Origin: UBA2040 sp041751955
Lineage (GTDB): Bacteria > Bacteroidota > Bacteroidia > Flavobacteriales_D > Crocinitomicaceae
DNA length: 64,000 nt
Assembly: GCA_041751955.1 (NCBI GenBank)
Contig: JBGSIB010000061.1
Location: 1-64,000 of the forward strand
Direction of reading: 5' to 3'
Numbering within the stretch: position 1 is the stretch's first letter; every line of letters begins with the position of its first letter. The notes beneath the pieces are model-generated. The model was not told where the DNA came from, did not search any database, and saw nothing but the letters and a program-made list of their open reading frames with translations. The position numbers and the translations under genes are program-made. Shown here in pieces: positions 43,126 through 50,925 of this stretch.

Positions 43126-43395
43126 TTATTTCTTTGCAAGTCCTGCGTCGTCAAAAGTCTGAGCGATTGCCGACTTATCCAAACGAATTTTACTTCCTTC
43201 AGAATTTATAAGTACAGTTGCGTCATTAATTTCTAAGATTTTACCGTGAACACCACCGATGGTAACAATTTTATCACCTGCAGAAAGATTCTCACGAAAT
43301 TTCTTTAATTCTTTTTGTTTTTTCATTTGTGGTCTAATCATGAAAAAGTAGAAAACTACTAGTATCAAGACCAACATTATCAATTGCTGATTCAT
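43126..43395 (-). CDS. yajC: preprotein translocase subunit YajC
   Basis: An 89-aa single-pass membrane protein: hydrophobic helix (about 5-22) followed by the YajC signature FFMIRPQMKKQKELKKFRENLSAGDKIVTIGG, then a small beta domain. It associates with SecDF and the SecYEG channel. It is the last gene of the run leucine dehydrogenase-nusB-DUF1573-yajC, 19 bases after the DUF1573 gene. Confidence 0.92.
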   Translation of the reverse strand: MNQQLIMLVLILVVFYFFMIRPQMKKQKELKKFRENLSAGDKIVTIGGVHGKILEINDATVLINSEGSKIRLDKSAIAQTFDDAGLAKK

Positions 43396-43414
43396 TTATT
43401 TTGTTTTAATGTTC

Positions 43415-43816
43415 TTATTTATTAATAACCATCGCTGTCACCTTGACAGGTTTGCTCGAAGGCTCTGTATTTGCAGTTATGGTAATAGTTTTCGAAATAG
43501 CACCCGCAGAAGTTTGATCCGTATTCACATAAGCTGTGATTATTGCCTTTTCACCTGGAAGAATCGGATCTTCAGGCTTATCTGCTACCGTACATCCACA
43601 AGAAGGAACAACACCACTAATCACTAAAGGATAATCTCCTGTGTTTTTCACTGTGAACTCCGCATTGATTTTTTCCCCTTTAATCACTTTGCCTGCATCA
43701 AAAACTTCGTTTATCGACATGGTAGTTTTTTTGCCTACTTCTACTTCGGTATTTCCTTTGCAGCTTATTATAACTGCTGACAAAGCTAATAGACCAAAAA
43801 TCAAATTTTTCTTCAT
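43415..43816 (-). CDS. DUF1573 lipoprotein
   Basis: A 133-aa lipoprotein (lipobox SAVIISC, Cys19) with a single DUF1573 domain, an immunoglobulin-like fold: DAGKVIKGEKINAEFTVKNTGDYPLVISGVVPSCGCTV. The SCGCT motif is typical of the family. It is exported and anchored in a membrane; function is unknown, though the fold resembles periplasmic chaperone-like or MSP domains. Conserved beside nusB and yajC in Bacteroidota. Confidence 0.85.
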   Translation of the reverse strand: MKKNLIFGLLALSAVIISCKGNTEVEVGKKTTMSINEVFDAGKVIKGEKINAEFTVKNTGDYPLVISGVVPSCGCTVADKPEDPILPGEKAIITAYVNTDQTSAGAISKTITITANTEPSSKPVKVTAMVINK

Positions 43817-43833
43817 TTTTTTTTACAAAATTA

Positions 43834-44778
43834 TTAATTCATTAAACCTCTACCCGTTTTTTGTATTTTTTTATCATTATTCAGAGCGGCAATGGCTTTA
43901 TCTAAAACGCCATTGATAAAAGCATTACTTTTTGGTGTGCTATAAAATTTTGAAATTTCGATATACTCGTTCAAAGTTACTTTTGTCGGTATATTATCGA
44001 AAACCTGAAATTCTGCAATGGCCATTTTCATCAAAAGAATGTCCATTTTGGCAATTCTATCCAACTCCCAATTTTTGGTCAATTCATCTATTAATACTTC
44101 AGATGAATCATTTAAGGAGATAGTTTTTCGGAAAAGCTCTTTGATAAAGAAAATTTCATCCACTTTATCCTTATACAAAGGCAAAATCTCTTGATTATCC
44201 ATTGTGAACGATTTCAAAGTTTTCATCACCATTGAAGACATCAAATCGATATCATCAATCCAATGTATATTTTTCTCTTCCAGATAATTGTATAAGACTT
44301 CAGAGTTTGCAATTTCTTCCTTAAACAGTTCTATTGCAAATGCTAAATCATCTTCAAAATTATCTTCACCATTGTTCATATAGGCAAAGTAGGTCTCACT
44401 TTCGCGAATGTTCATGTAAATTTTACGAAACATCTCTTTATTCTCAGCTCCAGACCAATCTACTTTATTTTCATTTGCCTCTCGAATAAGTACAGGATTA
44501 TTTTCCAACAAAGTAAACACGCGATTATTAATCAACTTCATATTGGGGTTGATATCTTCATCGGTTGGACGGATTTTCTTCTTTTTTTCCTCCGTCAAGT
44601 GAATCGCTTGATCTTTAATTTCTTCGAAAGTCAACAAGAAATAAAGGTAAAGCGCGTATATATTCTCAATACTTTTCATCAATTCCTTTTCCAACTTCAC
44701 AAAATCCGTATCTTTTGATTGGAAAAAGGTATAAAGCGCTTGTAATACTTTTATTCTTAAATGTCTGCGATTCAGCAT
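43834..44778 (-). CDS. nusB: transcription antitermination factor NusB, long form
   Basis: A 314-aa NusB, about twice the length of the E. coli protein, as usual in Bacteroidota. The start MLNRRHLRIKVLQALYTFFQSKD and the end of the domain DELTKNWELDRIAKMDILLMKMAIAEFQVFDNIPTKVTLNEYIEISKFYSTPKSNAFINGVLDKA hold the conserved NusB elements (RNA- and NusE-binding helices), with a helical insertion between. It works with NusE/NusA in rRNA transcription antitermination. It starts 8 bases after the leucine dehydrogenase gene. Confidence 0.9.
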   Translation of the reverse strand: MLNRRHLRIKVLQALYTFFQSKDTDFVKLEKELMKSIENIYALYLYFLLTFEEIKDQAIHLTEEKKKKIRPTDEDINPNMKLINNRVFTLLENNPVLIREANENKVDWSGAENKEMFRKIYMNIRESETYFAYMNNGEDNFEDDLAFAIELFKEEIANSEVLYNYLEEKNIHWIDDIDLMSSMVMKTLKSFTMDNQEILPLYKDKVDEIFFIKELFRKTISLNDSSEVLIDELTKNWELDRIAKMDILLMKMAIAEFQVFDNIPTKVTLNEYIEISKFYSTPKSNAFINGVLDKAIAALNNDKKIQKTGRGLMN

Positions 44779-44786
44779 GTTTACGA

Positions 44787-45878
44787 TTACTTATTGGAAG
44801 ATATTTTGTTGGCTATTCTTTCTTCCGCCATTTTGTTGGCTATTTGGTATGTTGGTATATTCTCTTTTTTCGAACGATCTACAATGTTATAAATTGTATT
44901 GTAAATTTTCTCTGCCTCACCTAGAGCCCATGAAGCTTCGAATCCTTTCACTTCGCCAAAACAATTGATAACACCTCCCGCGTTAATAGCGTAGTCAGGT
45001 GCGTAGATAATTCCTTTCTCCATCAACTCGACGCCTTGAATATTTTCATTCTTGAGTTGGTTGTTTGCAGCTCCAGCTATAATGGAACATTTTAATCTAT
45101 TGATTGTTTCTGGATTCACTGTAGCTCCAAGAGCACACGGTGCATATATATCCATATCGATGTCGTAAATTTCATCCAACCCAACGACAGTCGCTCCGTA
45201 TTCTTTAGCAACTCTGCTTAACGTTGGTTCATGAATATCAGAGATAAATATGTCAGCACCTTCTTTAGACAAAGCTTGAACTAAGTATTCGCCCACATGA
45301 CCGACACCTTGAACAGCTATCTTTTTTCCTGCCAAGCTATCTGAACCAAACTGATGCTTTGCACAAGCTTTCATACCAACATAGGTGCCATGCGCTGTTA
45401 CTGGCGAAGGATCTCCACTTTTTCCAGGCAAGCCTACAACATGATTTGTTTCTTTAGAAACAGCAACCATGTCATCAGGATTGATGCCAACATCTTCTGC
45501 AGTAATGTAATTTCCAGCTAAGCTGTTAACAAATCGTCCAAATCTTCTAAATAAAGCTTCAGATTTCATCGATCTAGCATCGCCAATTATTACAGCTTTT
45601 CCTCCACCTAAATCCAATCCGGAAATAGAATTTTTATAGGTCATTCCTCTAGAAAGTCGAAGCACATCGTTTAATGCTTCCATTTCATTGTTGTACATCC
45701 ACATTCTTGTTCCACCAAGTGCAGGTCCTAGAACGGTATTGTGAATAGCAATGATAGCTTTCAATCCTGTGTCGTTATCATTACAAAACAATAATTGTTC
45801 GTGATTATGGATACTCATTTGAGCAATAACAGGGTTTTCCGCAAGGTTGACCTCAGAAAGCTTATTCACTTCAATCAT
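44787..45878 (-). CDS. Glu/Leu/Phe/Val dehydrogenase (leucine dehydrogenase-like)
   Basis: A 363-aa NAD-dependent amino-acid dehydrogenase. The catalytic lysines are Lys82 (GMTYKNSISG) and Lys94 (LDLGGGKAVI), matching Lys68 and Lys80 of Bacillus leucine dehydrogenase. The NAD site is VQGVGHVGEYLVQAL. Substrate preference among branched-chain and aromatic amino acids is not certain. It is first gene of the operon with nusB, DUF1573 and yajC, and divergent from the ABC exporter. The role would be deamination of leucine, isoleucine and valine, complementary to the branched-chain aminotransferase in this window. Confidence 0.88.
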   Translation of the reverse strand: MIEVNKLSEVNLAENPVIAQMSIHNHEQLLFCNDNDTGLKAIIAIHNTVLGPALGGTRMWMYNNEMEALNDVLRLSRGMTYKNSISGLDLGGGKAVIIGDARSMKSEALFRRFGRFVNSLAGNYITAEDVGINPDDMVAVSKETNHVVGLPGKSGDPSPVTAHGTYVGMKACAKHQFGSDSLAGKKIAVQGVGHVGEYLVQALSKEGADIFISDIHEPTLSRVAKEYGATVVGLDEIYDIDMDIYAPCALGATVNPETINRLKCSIIAGAANNQLKNENIQGVELMEKGIIYAPDYAINAGGVINCFGEVKGFEASWALGEAEKIYNTIYNIVDRSKKENIPTYQIANKMAEERIANKISSNK

Positions 45879-45921
45879 ACAAATCAGATTTTATTTAACG
45901 GTTTTTGTCAGCCTGAATTGC

Positions 45922-45929
45922 TAATTTTG
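45922..45929 (+). promoter_or_regulatory. -7 box (TAATTTTG) for ABC exporter gene
   Basis: TAATTTTG matches TAnnTTTG and lies 42 bases before the ATG at 45972. A TTG at 45905-45907 is 14 bases upstream, a short spacing. Confidence 0.4.
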
Positions 45930-45971
45930 CACGCAACTCATTTGGCGTCGCAAAAATAGGAAATTAATCGC

Positions 45972-47726
45972 ATGAAGTCACTCAGCTATCTCAACAAATA
46001 TTTTATCAAATACAAATGGAGAATGTTATTGGGAATCTTATTTATCATATTCTCAAACTATTTTGGGGTAAAGATGCCTTTGTACGTCAAATCCACTGTA
46101 GATAATTTAATGGGTTCCGTTCAAATTGATGGATTTAAAGATGCACTCTTCATCTCACTAAAAATAGGCGGGATATACATGCTACTTTCACTAGGAAAAG
46201 GATTTTTCTTGTTTCTCACACGTCAAACCATCATTGTTACCAGCAGATATATCGAGTTTGATTTAAAAAATGAAATTTACGACCAATACCAGCGATTGAG
46301 TTATAACTTTTACAAAAAGAATAATACGGGCGACATTATGAACCGTATTTCTGAAGATGTGACACAAGTCCGTCAGTATTTGGGGCCTGGGATCATGTAC
46401 ACGATTAATTTGACTGTGCTATTCACTTTGGTAATTTGGGAAATGGTTTCTATAAACTTGAACCTTACTCTTTTTGTATTGATTCCCTTACCTCTGATGT
46501 CCTTCATCATCTACAAAGTCTCCAGTAAAATGAACGCTTTAAGCGCAAATGTTCAGAAACAGCAATCTTTTATTTCGACATTGGTGCAAGAATCTTTTTC
46601 AGGTATTCGAGTTTTGAAAGCCTACACGCAAGAAAATGAAAATGCGAAAAAATTTGATGAAAATGCAGAGGATTACAAGTCCAAACAAATGAAATTGGTT
46701 CTCGTGAACTCCTTTTTCATGCCTACTATCATTTTATTAATTGGTTTAAGCACTGTACTGGCCATTTATTTGGGTGGAATGATGACCTATACAGGAAAAA
46801 TTACCCTGGGAGACATTCTAGCATTCATTATTTTCGTAAATATGTTAACCTGGCCATTCGCATCCGTTGGTTGGGTTACCTCCATCATTCAGAGAGCAAG
46901 CGCTTCACAAGAACGGATCAATGAGTTTTTAAAGGAGGTGCCAGAAGTAGTCAATACGAATCACGGTGAATTTCATTTTGATGGTAAAATAGAATTTAAG
47001 AATATAAGCTATACCTATCCGAACAGTGGTATTAAGGCGTTGGATAATGTTTCTTTCTCTGTGCACAAAGGACAAACGTTAGGTATTGTGGGTAATACTG
47101 GAAGCGGAAAAACGACAATTCTTAATTTATTAATGCGTCAATTTGACCCCGACTTCGGTGAAATTCTTATTGATGGAGTAAATGTAAAAAATATCAATTT
47201 AGACGAATTGAGAAATCAGTCGGCTGTTATACCGCAAGAAGTATTTCTTTTTTCAGATACAATTGCCAACAATGTCAAATTTGGATCATTAAATCCTGAT
47301 ATTAGTCAATTGGAAATTGAAGAAAGTACCAAAAAGTCGCATGTTTACCATAATATTATGGACTTCCCAGATGGTTTCAGCACCATTTTAGGAGAACGTG
47401 GTGTAAATTTAAGTGGGGGTCAAAAACAGCGTGTTAGCATTGCAAGAGCTTTGTTGCGCGAGCCAAAACTCCTTCTTATGGATGATTGTTTCTCAGCTGT
47501 AGACACTGAAACTGAGGAGATTATCTTAGCAAATTTAGCAAAAGATATTCAGAACAAAACTGCCATCATTGTTTCTCATCGTATTTCTTCCTTACGAAAC
47601 GCCGACACAATTATCGTTTTGGAGAATCATCAAATAGCTGAATTTGGTGGGCACGAGGAGCTTATGATACTTGGTGGAATCTACCTGGAGATGTATGAGC
47701 GTCAATTGGCTGAAGAGCTTGAATAA
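45972..47726 (+). CDS. ABC exporter, fused permease and ATPase (MsbA/MdlB-like)
   Basis: A 584-aa half-transporter. Six-helix transmembrane domain (about 20-315), then an ATP-binding domain with Walker A VGNTGSGKTTILNLL, Q-loop SAVIPQEVFLFSD, signature NLSGGQKQRVSIARA and Walker B LLLMDDCFSAVDTE. The Walker B carries Asp-Asp where many have Asp-Glu, so the catalytic Glu position reads Asp; such sites often need a partner with a full site, suggesting a heterodimer. Substrate is unknown; lipid or drug export is typical. Divergent from leucine dehydrogenase. Confidence 0.88.
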   Translation: MKSLSYLNKYFIKYKWRMLLGILFIIFSNYFGVKMPLYVKSTVDNLMGSVQIDGFKDALFISLKIGGIYMLLSLGKGFFLFLTRQTIIVTSRYIEFDLKNEIYDQYQRLSYNFYKKNNTGDIMNRISEDVTQVRQYLGPGIMYTINLTVLFTLVIWEMVSINLNLTLFVLIPLPLMSFIIYKVSSKMNALSANVQKQQSFISTLVQESFSGIRVLKAYTQENENAKKFDENAEDYKSKQMKLVLVNSFFMPTIILLIGLSTVLAIYLGGMMTYTGKITLGDILAFIIFVNMLTWPFASVGWVTSIIQRASASQERINEFLKEVPEVVNTNHGEFHFDGKIEFKNISYTYPNSGIKALDNVSFSVHKGQTLGIVGNTGSGKTTILNLLMRQFDPDFGEILIDGVNVKNINLDELRNQSAVIPQEVFLFSDTIANNVKFGSLNPDISQLEIEESTKKSHVYHNIMDFPDGFSTILGERGVNLSGGQKQRVSIARALLREPKLLLMDDCFSAVDTETEEIILANLAKDIQNKTAIIVSHRISSLRNADTIIVLENHQIAEFGGHEELMILGGIYLEMYERQLAEELE

Positions 47727-47839
47727 ATTACCAACAATCATTTTTAACATATTCGAAGCATTGCACTATAAGTCAATATTTTAGTAGGTTTTTGCACATT
47801 CAACGCTCAAAAAATTAGTTGAAAACTAAGATAAAAACG

Positions 47840-47866
47840 TACCGTAAAATAACTTCTTATACCGTA
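47840..47866. repeat. two direct repeats of TACCGTA upstream of parA
   Basis: TACCGTA occurs at 47840-47846 and 47860-47866, exactly 20 bases apart (two helical turns), and the second overlaps an imperfect -7 box (TATCTTTA, 47865-47872). This could be an operator for parAB autoregulation. The 167-base gap otherwise shows nothing I can identify. Confidence 0.4.
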
Positions 47867-47893
47867 TCTTTACCGCTTATATAAAAATTGTCC

Positions 47894-48706
47894 ATGGGTA
47901 AAATAATTGCAATTGCGAATCAAAAAGGTGGAGTAGGAAAAACGACTACTGCCATAAATCTTGGAGGTTGTTTTGGTGTTTTGGAGTATAAAACATTGGT
48001 TGTAGATTCTGACCCACAAGCAAATGCAACTTCTGGACTTGGTTTAGATCCTAGTCATGCTGGAAATATATACGATTGTATCATCAATGATACGCATCCA
48101 AACGAATATATCGTTAAAACAGATAATCCAAATTTAGATATCCTTCCGTCTCATATTGATTTGGTAGGAGCTGAATTGGAAATGATTAATCTTCCCAATC
48201 GTGAATACAAACTAAAGGCAGCTTTAGACAAAATCAAAGATGATTACGATTTTATCATTATCGATTGTTCCCCTTCTTTGGGATTGATAACAGTTAATTC
48301 ATTAGTTGCCGCAGATTCAGTCATGATACCGGTTCAGTGCGAATATTTTGCCTTGGAAGGATTAGGGAAACTTTTGAATACCATTAAAATTGTTCAAGGA
48401 AGATTGAATCCGGATTTGGAAATTGAAGGAATAGTTTTGACCATGTACGATACACGTTTACGCCTTTCTAATCAAGTTGTTGATGAAGTGAAAACGCATT
48501 TTCAAGAACTCGTTTTTGATACCGTAATTCACCGAAACACAAAATTAGGTGAAGCGCCAAGTTATGGTGAAACGATTATCATGCATGACGCATCTAGCAA
48601 AGGTTCAGTGAACTATTTAAATTTTGCCCGTGAAATTCTGCAAAAGAATAACATGACGAAGCTTAAGAATGATGAGAAAAAAATGAAATTAGGGAATGAG
48701 TTCTAA
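47894..48706 (+). CDS. parA: chromosome partitioning ATPase ParA (Soj)
   Basis: A 270-aa ParA/Soj ATPase with the deviant Walker A KGGVGKTTTAINLGG (about residues 9-23), Walker A-prime DSDPQANATSG and Walker B DFIIIDCSPSLG. It forms dynamic DNA-bound gradients that move ParB-parS complexes. ATG 47894 is used; a TTG two codons earlier is in frame. First gene of a seven-gene run. ParB overlaps its end by 11 nt. Confidence 0.94.
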   Translation: MGKIIAIANQKGGVGKTTTAINLGGCFGVLEYKTLVVDSDPQANATSGLGLDPSHAGNIYDCIINDTHPNEYIVKTDNPNLDILPSHIDLVGAELEMINLPNREYKLKAALDKIKDDYDFIIIDCSPSLGLITVNSLVAADSVMIPVQCEYFALEGLGKLLNTIKIVQGRLNPDLEIEGIVLTMYDTRLRLSNQVVDEVKTHFQELVFDTVIHRNTKLGEAPSYGETIIMHDASSKGSVNYLNFAREILQKNNMTKLKNDEKKMKLGNEF

Positions 48707-49601
48707 TACAAAAAAACGTCCACCTCTCGGCAAAGGTTTAAGTGCTCTTTTGCAAAATGCAAGCACTGATATTACCACGAAATCAACTGATTCAGGTGTA
48801 GTAGGATCTATTTCCTCACTGCCTATTGCATCGATTGAGGTTAATCCGTTCAATCCAAGAACTACCTTTGAAAAAGAGTCTTTGGATGAATTGGCGCAAT
48901 CCATTCGTATTCACGGAATCATCCAACCTTTAACCGTTCGCAAACTGGGCCGTGATAAATACCAGCTGATTTCAGGAGAACGGAGATTTAGAGCTTCTCA
49001 ACTAGCTGGACTAAAAGAAGTTCCAGCATATATTCGCGTAGCGAATGACCAAGCCATGCTGGAAATGGCCTTGGTTGAAAATATCCAAAGGGAGAATTTA
49101 AACGCAATTGAGGTTGGCCTTTCATACGAACGATTGATTGAAGAATGTAACTTAACGCAAGACCAATTGAGTCAAAAAATCTCAAAAAGTCGCTCTAGTA
49201 TAACCAATCACTTACGTCTGTTGAAGCTCCCTGTTCCTATTCAGGCAGGTGTGAGAGACGGTGCTATTTCTATGGGACACGCCCGAGCATTAGTATCAGC
49301 AGGAGATGTAAAACGTCAAACGGATTTATTCAATCAAGTGATTGAAGAGGAACTTTCTGTTCGAGAATTGGAGACCTTGATTAAATTAGATGTACCGGTA
49401 ACGAAGAAAGAAATCCCAACAAAAAAATCGACGAAACCTGAAATCACGGAAAAGGAAATCACATTCAAAGAAAGTCTAGCAGACGCACTAGCGACCAAAG
49501 TTGAAATTTCAAAAGGCAATAATGGTGCAGGTAAAATCGTTGTCAATTTCAATTCAGAGAATGATTTAAATCGAATCATTACGCTGTTAAGCAAGCGATG
49601 A
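48696..49601 (+). CDS. parB: chromosome partitioning protein ParB (Spo0J)
   Basis: A 301-aa ParB. The N-terminal CTPase domain carries IEVNPFNPRTTF and the GERRFRAS box (GERRxRA), followed by the helix-turn-helix region LTQDQLSQKISKSRSSITNHLRLL and a C-terminal dimerisation domain after a variable linker. It binds parS sites and spreads as a CTP-dependent clamp. I did not find a consensus parS in the window. It overlaps parA and the next gene. Confidence 0.94.
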   Translation: MSSNTKKRPPLGKGLSALLQNASTDITTKSTDSGVVGSISSLPIASIEVNPFNPRTTFEKESLDELAQSIRIHGIIQPLTVRKLGRDKYQLISGERRFRASQLAGLKEVPAYIRVANDQAMLEMALVENIQRENLNAIEVGLSYERLIEECNLTQDQLSQKISKSRSSITNHLRLLKLPVPIQAGVRDGAISMGHARALVSAGDVKRQTDLFNQVIEEELSVRELETLIKLDVPVTKKEIPTKKSTKPEITEKEITFKESLADALATKVEISKGNNGAGKIVVNFNSENDLNRIITLLSKR

Positions 49602-50152
49602 AACCAATTTTTTATTTTTTTCTGTTGTTCATTGCAAGTCAAAATTTTGCTCTAAGTCAGGCTGACTCAACTGTTCAAGAAAAAGATACTGTTCACTCTG
49701 TCCGAAAGGCTACTATTTTATCCGCAGCGCTTCCAGGAGCCGGTCAAATCTACAATCATTTAGCACAACCAAAAGGCAAAAAGAAAGCATTTTGGAAAGT
49801 ACCTTTGATCTATGGAGGATTAGGTTTTACTGGATATTCCATAATCAGTAACCATTCCGCAGTTTTAAATTACAGAAAAGAATATCGTTTTCGAGATGAG
49901 AATTTGGGCTCGGTAAATGCCTTCCCAGAATACGACCAAAACGGATTGATCCTGTTAGAACAGCAAAGCGCAAATTTTCGAGATTATTCTATCCTAGCTT
50001 TTGTGTTTGTATATGTCCTTCAAGTTACCGATGCTGCTGTTGAGGCACATTTTGTTAACTTCGATATTTCGAAAGACCTGAGTTTAAATATCAAACCTTG
50101 GACCTATCAAACTACATACACAGGATTGAGTTTAAGTTTTAATTTTCGTTAA
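49598..50152 (+). CDS. DUF5683 membrane protein
   Basis: A 184-aa protein with signal peptide (to about residue 20) and the DUF5683 pattern KATILSAALPGAGQIYNHLAQPKGKKKAFWKVPLIYGGLGFTGY, found beside parAB and dapB throughout Flavobacteriia. Two or three hydrophobic stretches suggest an outer- or inner-membrane-associated protein; function unknown. It overlaps parB by 4 nt (ATGA), so translation is coupled. Confidence 0.82.
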   Translation: MKPIFYFFLLFIASQNFALSQADSTVQEKDTVHSVRKATILSAALPGAGQIYNHLAQPKGKKKAFWKVPLIYGGLGFTGYSIISNHSAVLNYRKEYRFRDENLGSVNAFPEYDQNGLILLEQQSANFRDYSILAFVFVYVLQVTDAAVEAHFVNFDISKDLSLNIKPWTYQTTYTGLSLSFNFR

Positions 50153-50194
50153 ACAATTTCACCAACAACAGAGAAAAGTTAAATTTACCAACCA

Positions 50195-50923
50195 ATGAAC
50201 ATTGCATTAATCGGTTACGGGAAAATGGGGAAAGAAATTGAAGCAATCGCGCTTAGCCGCGGGCATCATATCACTTCTCGTGTGGACTCAAAATTGACGA
50301 TTGAAAACGCAAATTTTTCCGAAACGGATGTGGCTATCGAGTTTTCTATTCCTGATTTGGCCATGAAGCATATTAATTATTGCTTAGAGAACAAATTGCC
50401 GGTTGTTGTTGGAACTACAGGATGGAATGATCAGCTAGAATATGTTTCAAATAAAGTAAATTCTAAAAATGGTAGTTTACTTCACGCTTCAAATTTTAGC
50501 GTTGGAGTCAATATCTTTTTCGAGCTCAACAAACGATTGGCTCAGTTGATGGCTGCTCATGGTGAGTATCAAGTTGCGATGACAGAAATTCATCATACGC
50601 AGAAATTGGATGCACCGAGCGGAACAGCCATTAGTTTAGCGAAGGATATCATTTCTGAAAGTGATTACGAAGCTTGGAAATGTATGGAGAACAACGATGG
50701 AAAACTTTCTAGTATCTCACCTGAATTTGATATCATTGCCAAGCGAATCCCTGATGTTCCAGGCACACATATTATTGAATATCAGTCGGATATCGACATT
50801 ATCGAAATTAAACATGAAGCAAAAAACCGAAAAGGTTTTGCTTTAGGCGCTGTCATTGCAGCGGAATGGTTACATGGTAAAAAAGGAATTTACACCATGA
50901 AAGACGTATTAAACTTATCATAA
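50195..50923 (+). CDS. dapB: 4-hydroxy-tetrahydrodipicolinate reductase
   Basis: A 242-aa NAD(P)H-dependent reductase of the lysine/meso-DAP pathway. The nucleotide-binding motif is ALIGYGKMGKEI at the N-terminus; HASNFSVGVNIFFELN and EIHHTQKLDAPSGTAISLA contain the family signature with catalytic His and Lys (HHTQKLDAPSGTA). A few residues shorter than E. coli DapB (273 aa), as in other Bacteroidota. Third part of the pathway in view is dapF at 33.5 kb. It sits 42 bases after the DUF5683 gene and 2 bases before lepB. Confidence 0.94.
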   Translation: MNIALIGYGKMGKEIEAIALSRGHHITSRVDSKLTIENANFSETDVAIEFSIPDLAMKHINYCLENKLPVVVGTTGWNDQLEYVSNKVNSKNGSLLHASNFSVGVNIFFELNKRLAQLMAAHGEYQVAMTEIHHTQKLDAPSGTAISLAKDIISESDYEAWKCMENNDGKLSSISPEFDIIAKRIPDVPGTHIIEYQSDIDIIEIKHEAKNRKGFALGAVIAAEWLHGKKGIYTMKDVLNLS

Positions 50924-50925
50924 AA

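Noticed and set aside
47727..49601. parS site near parAB
   Set aside because: No TGTTTCACGTGAAACA-like 16-mer was found; short CACGTG matches elsewhere are in coding DNA.
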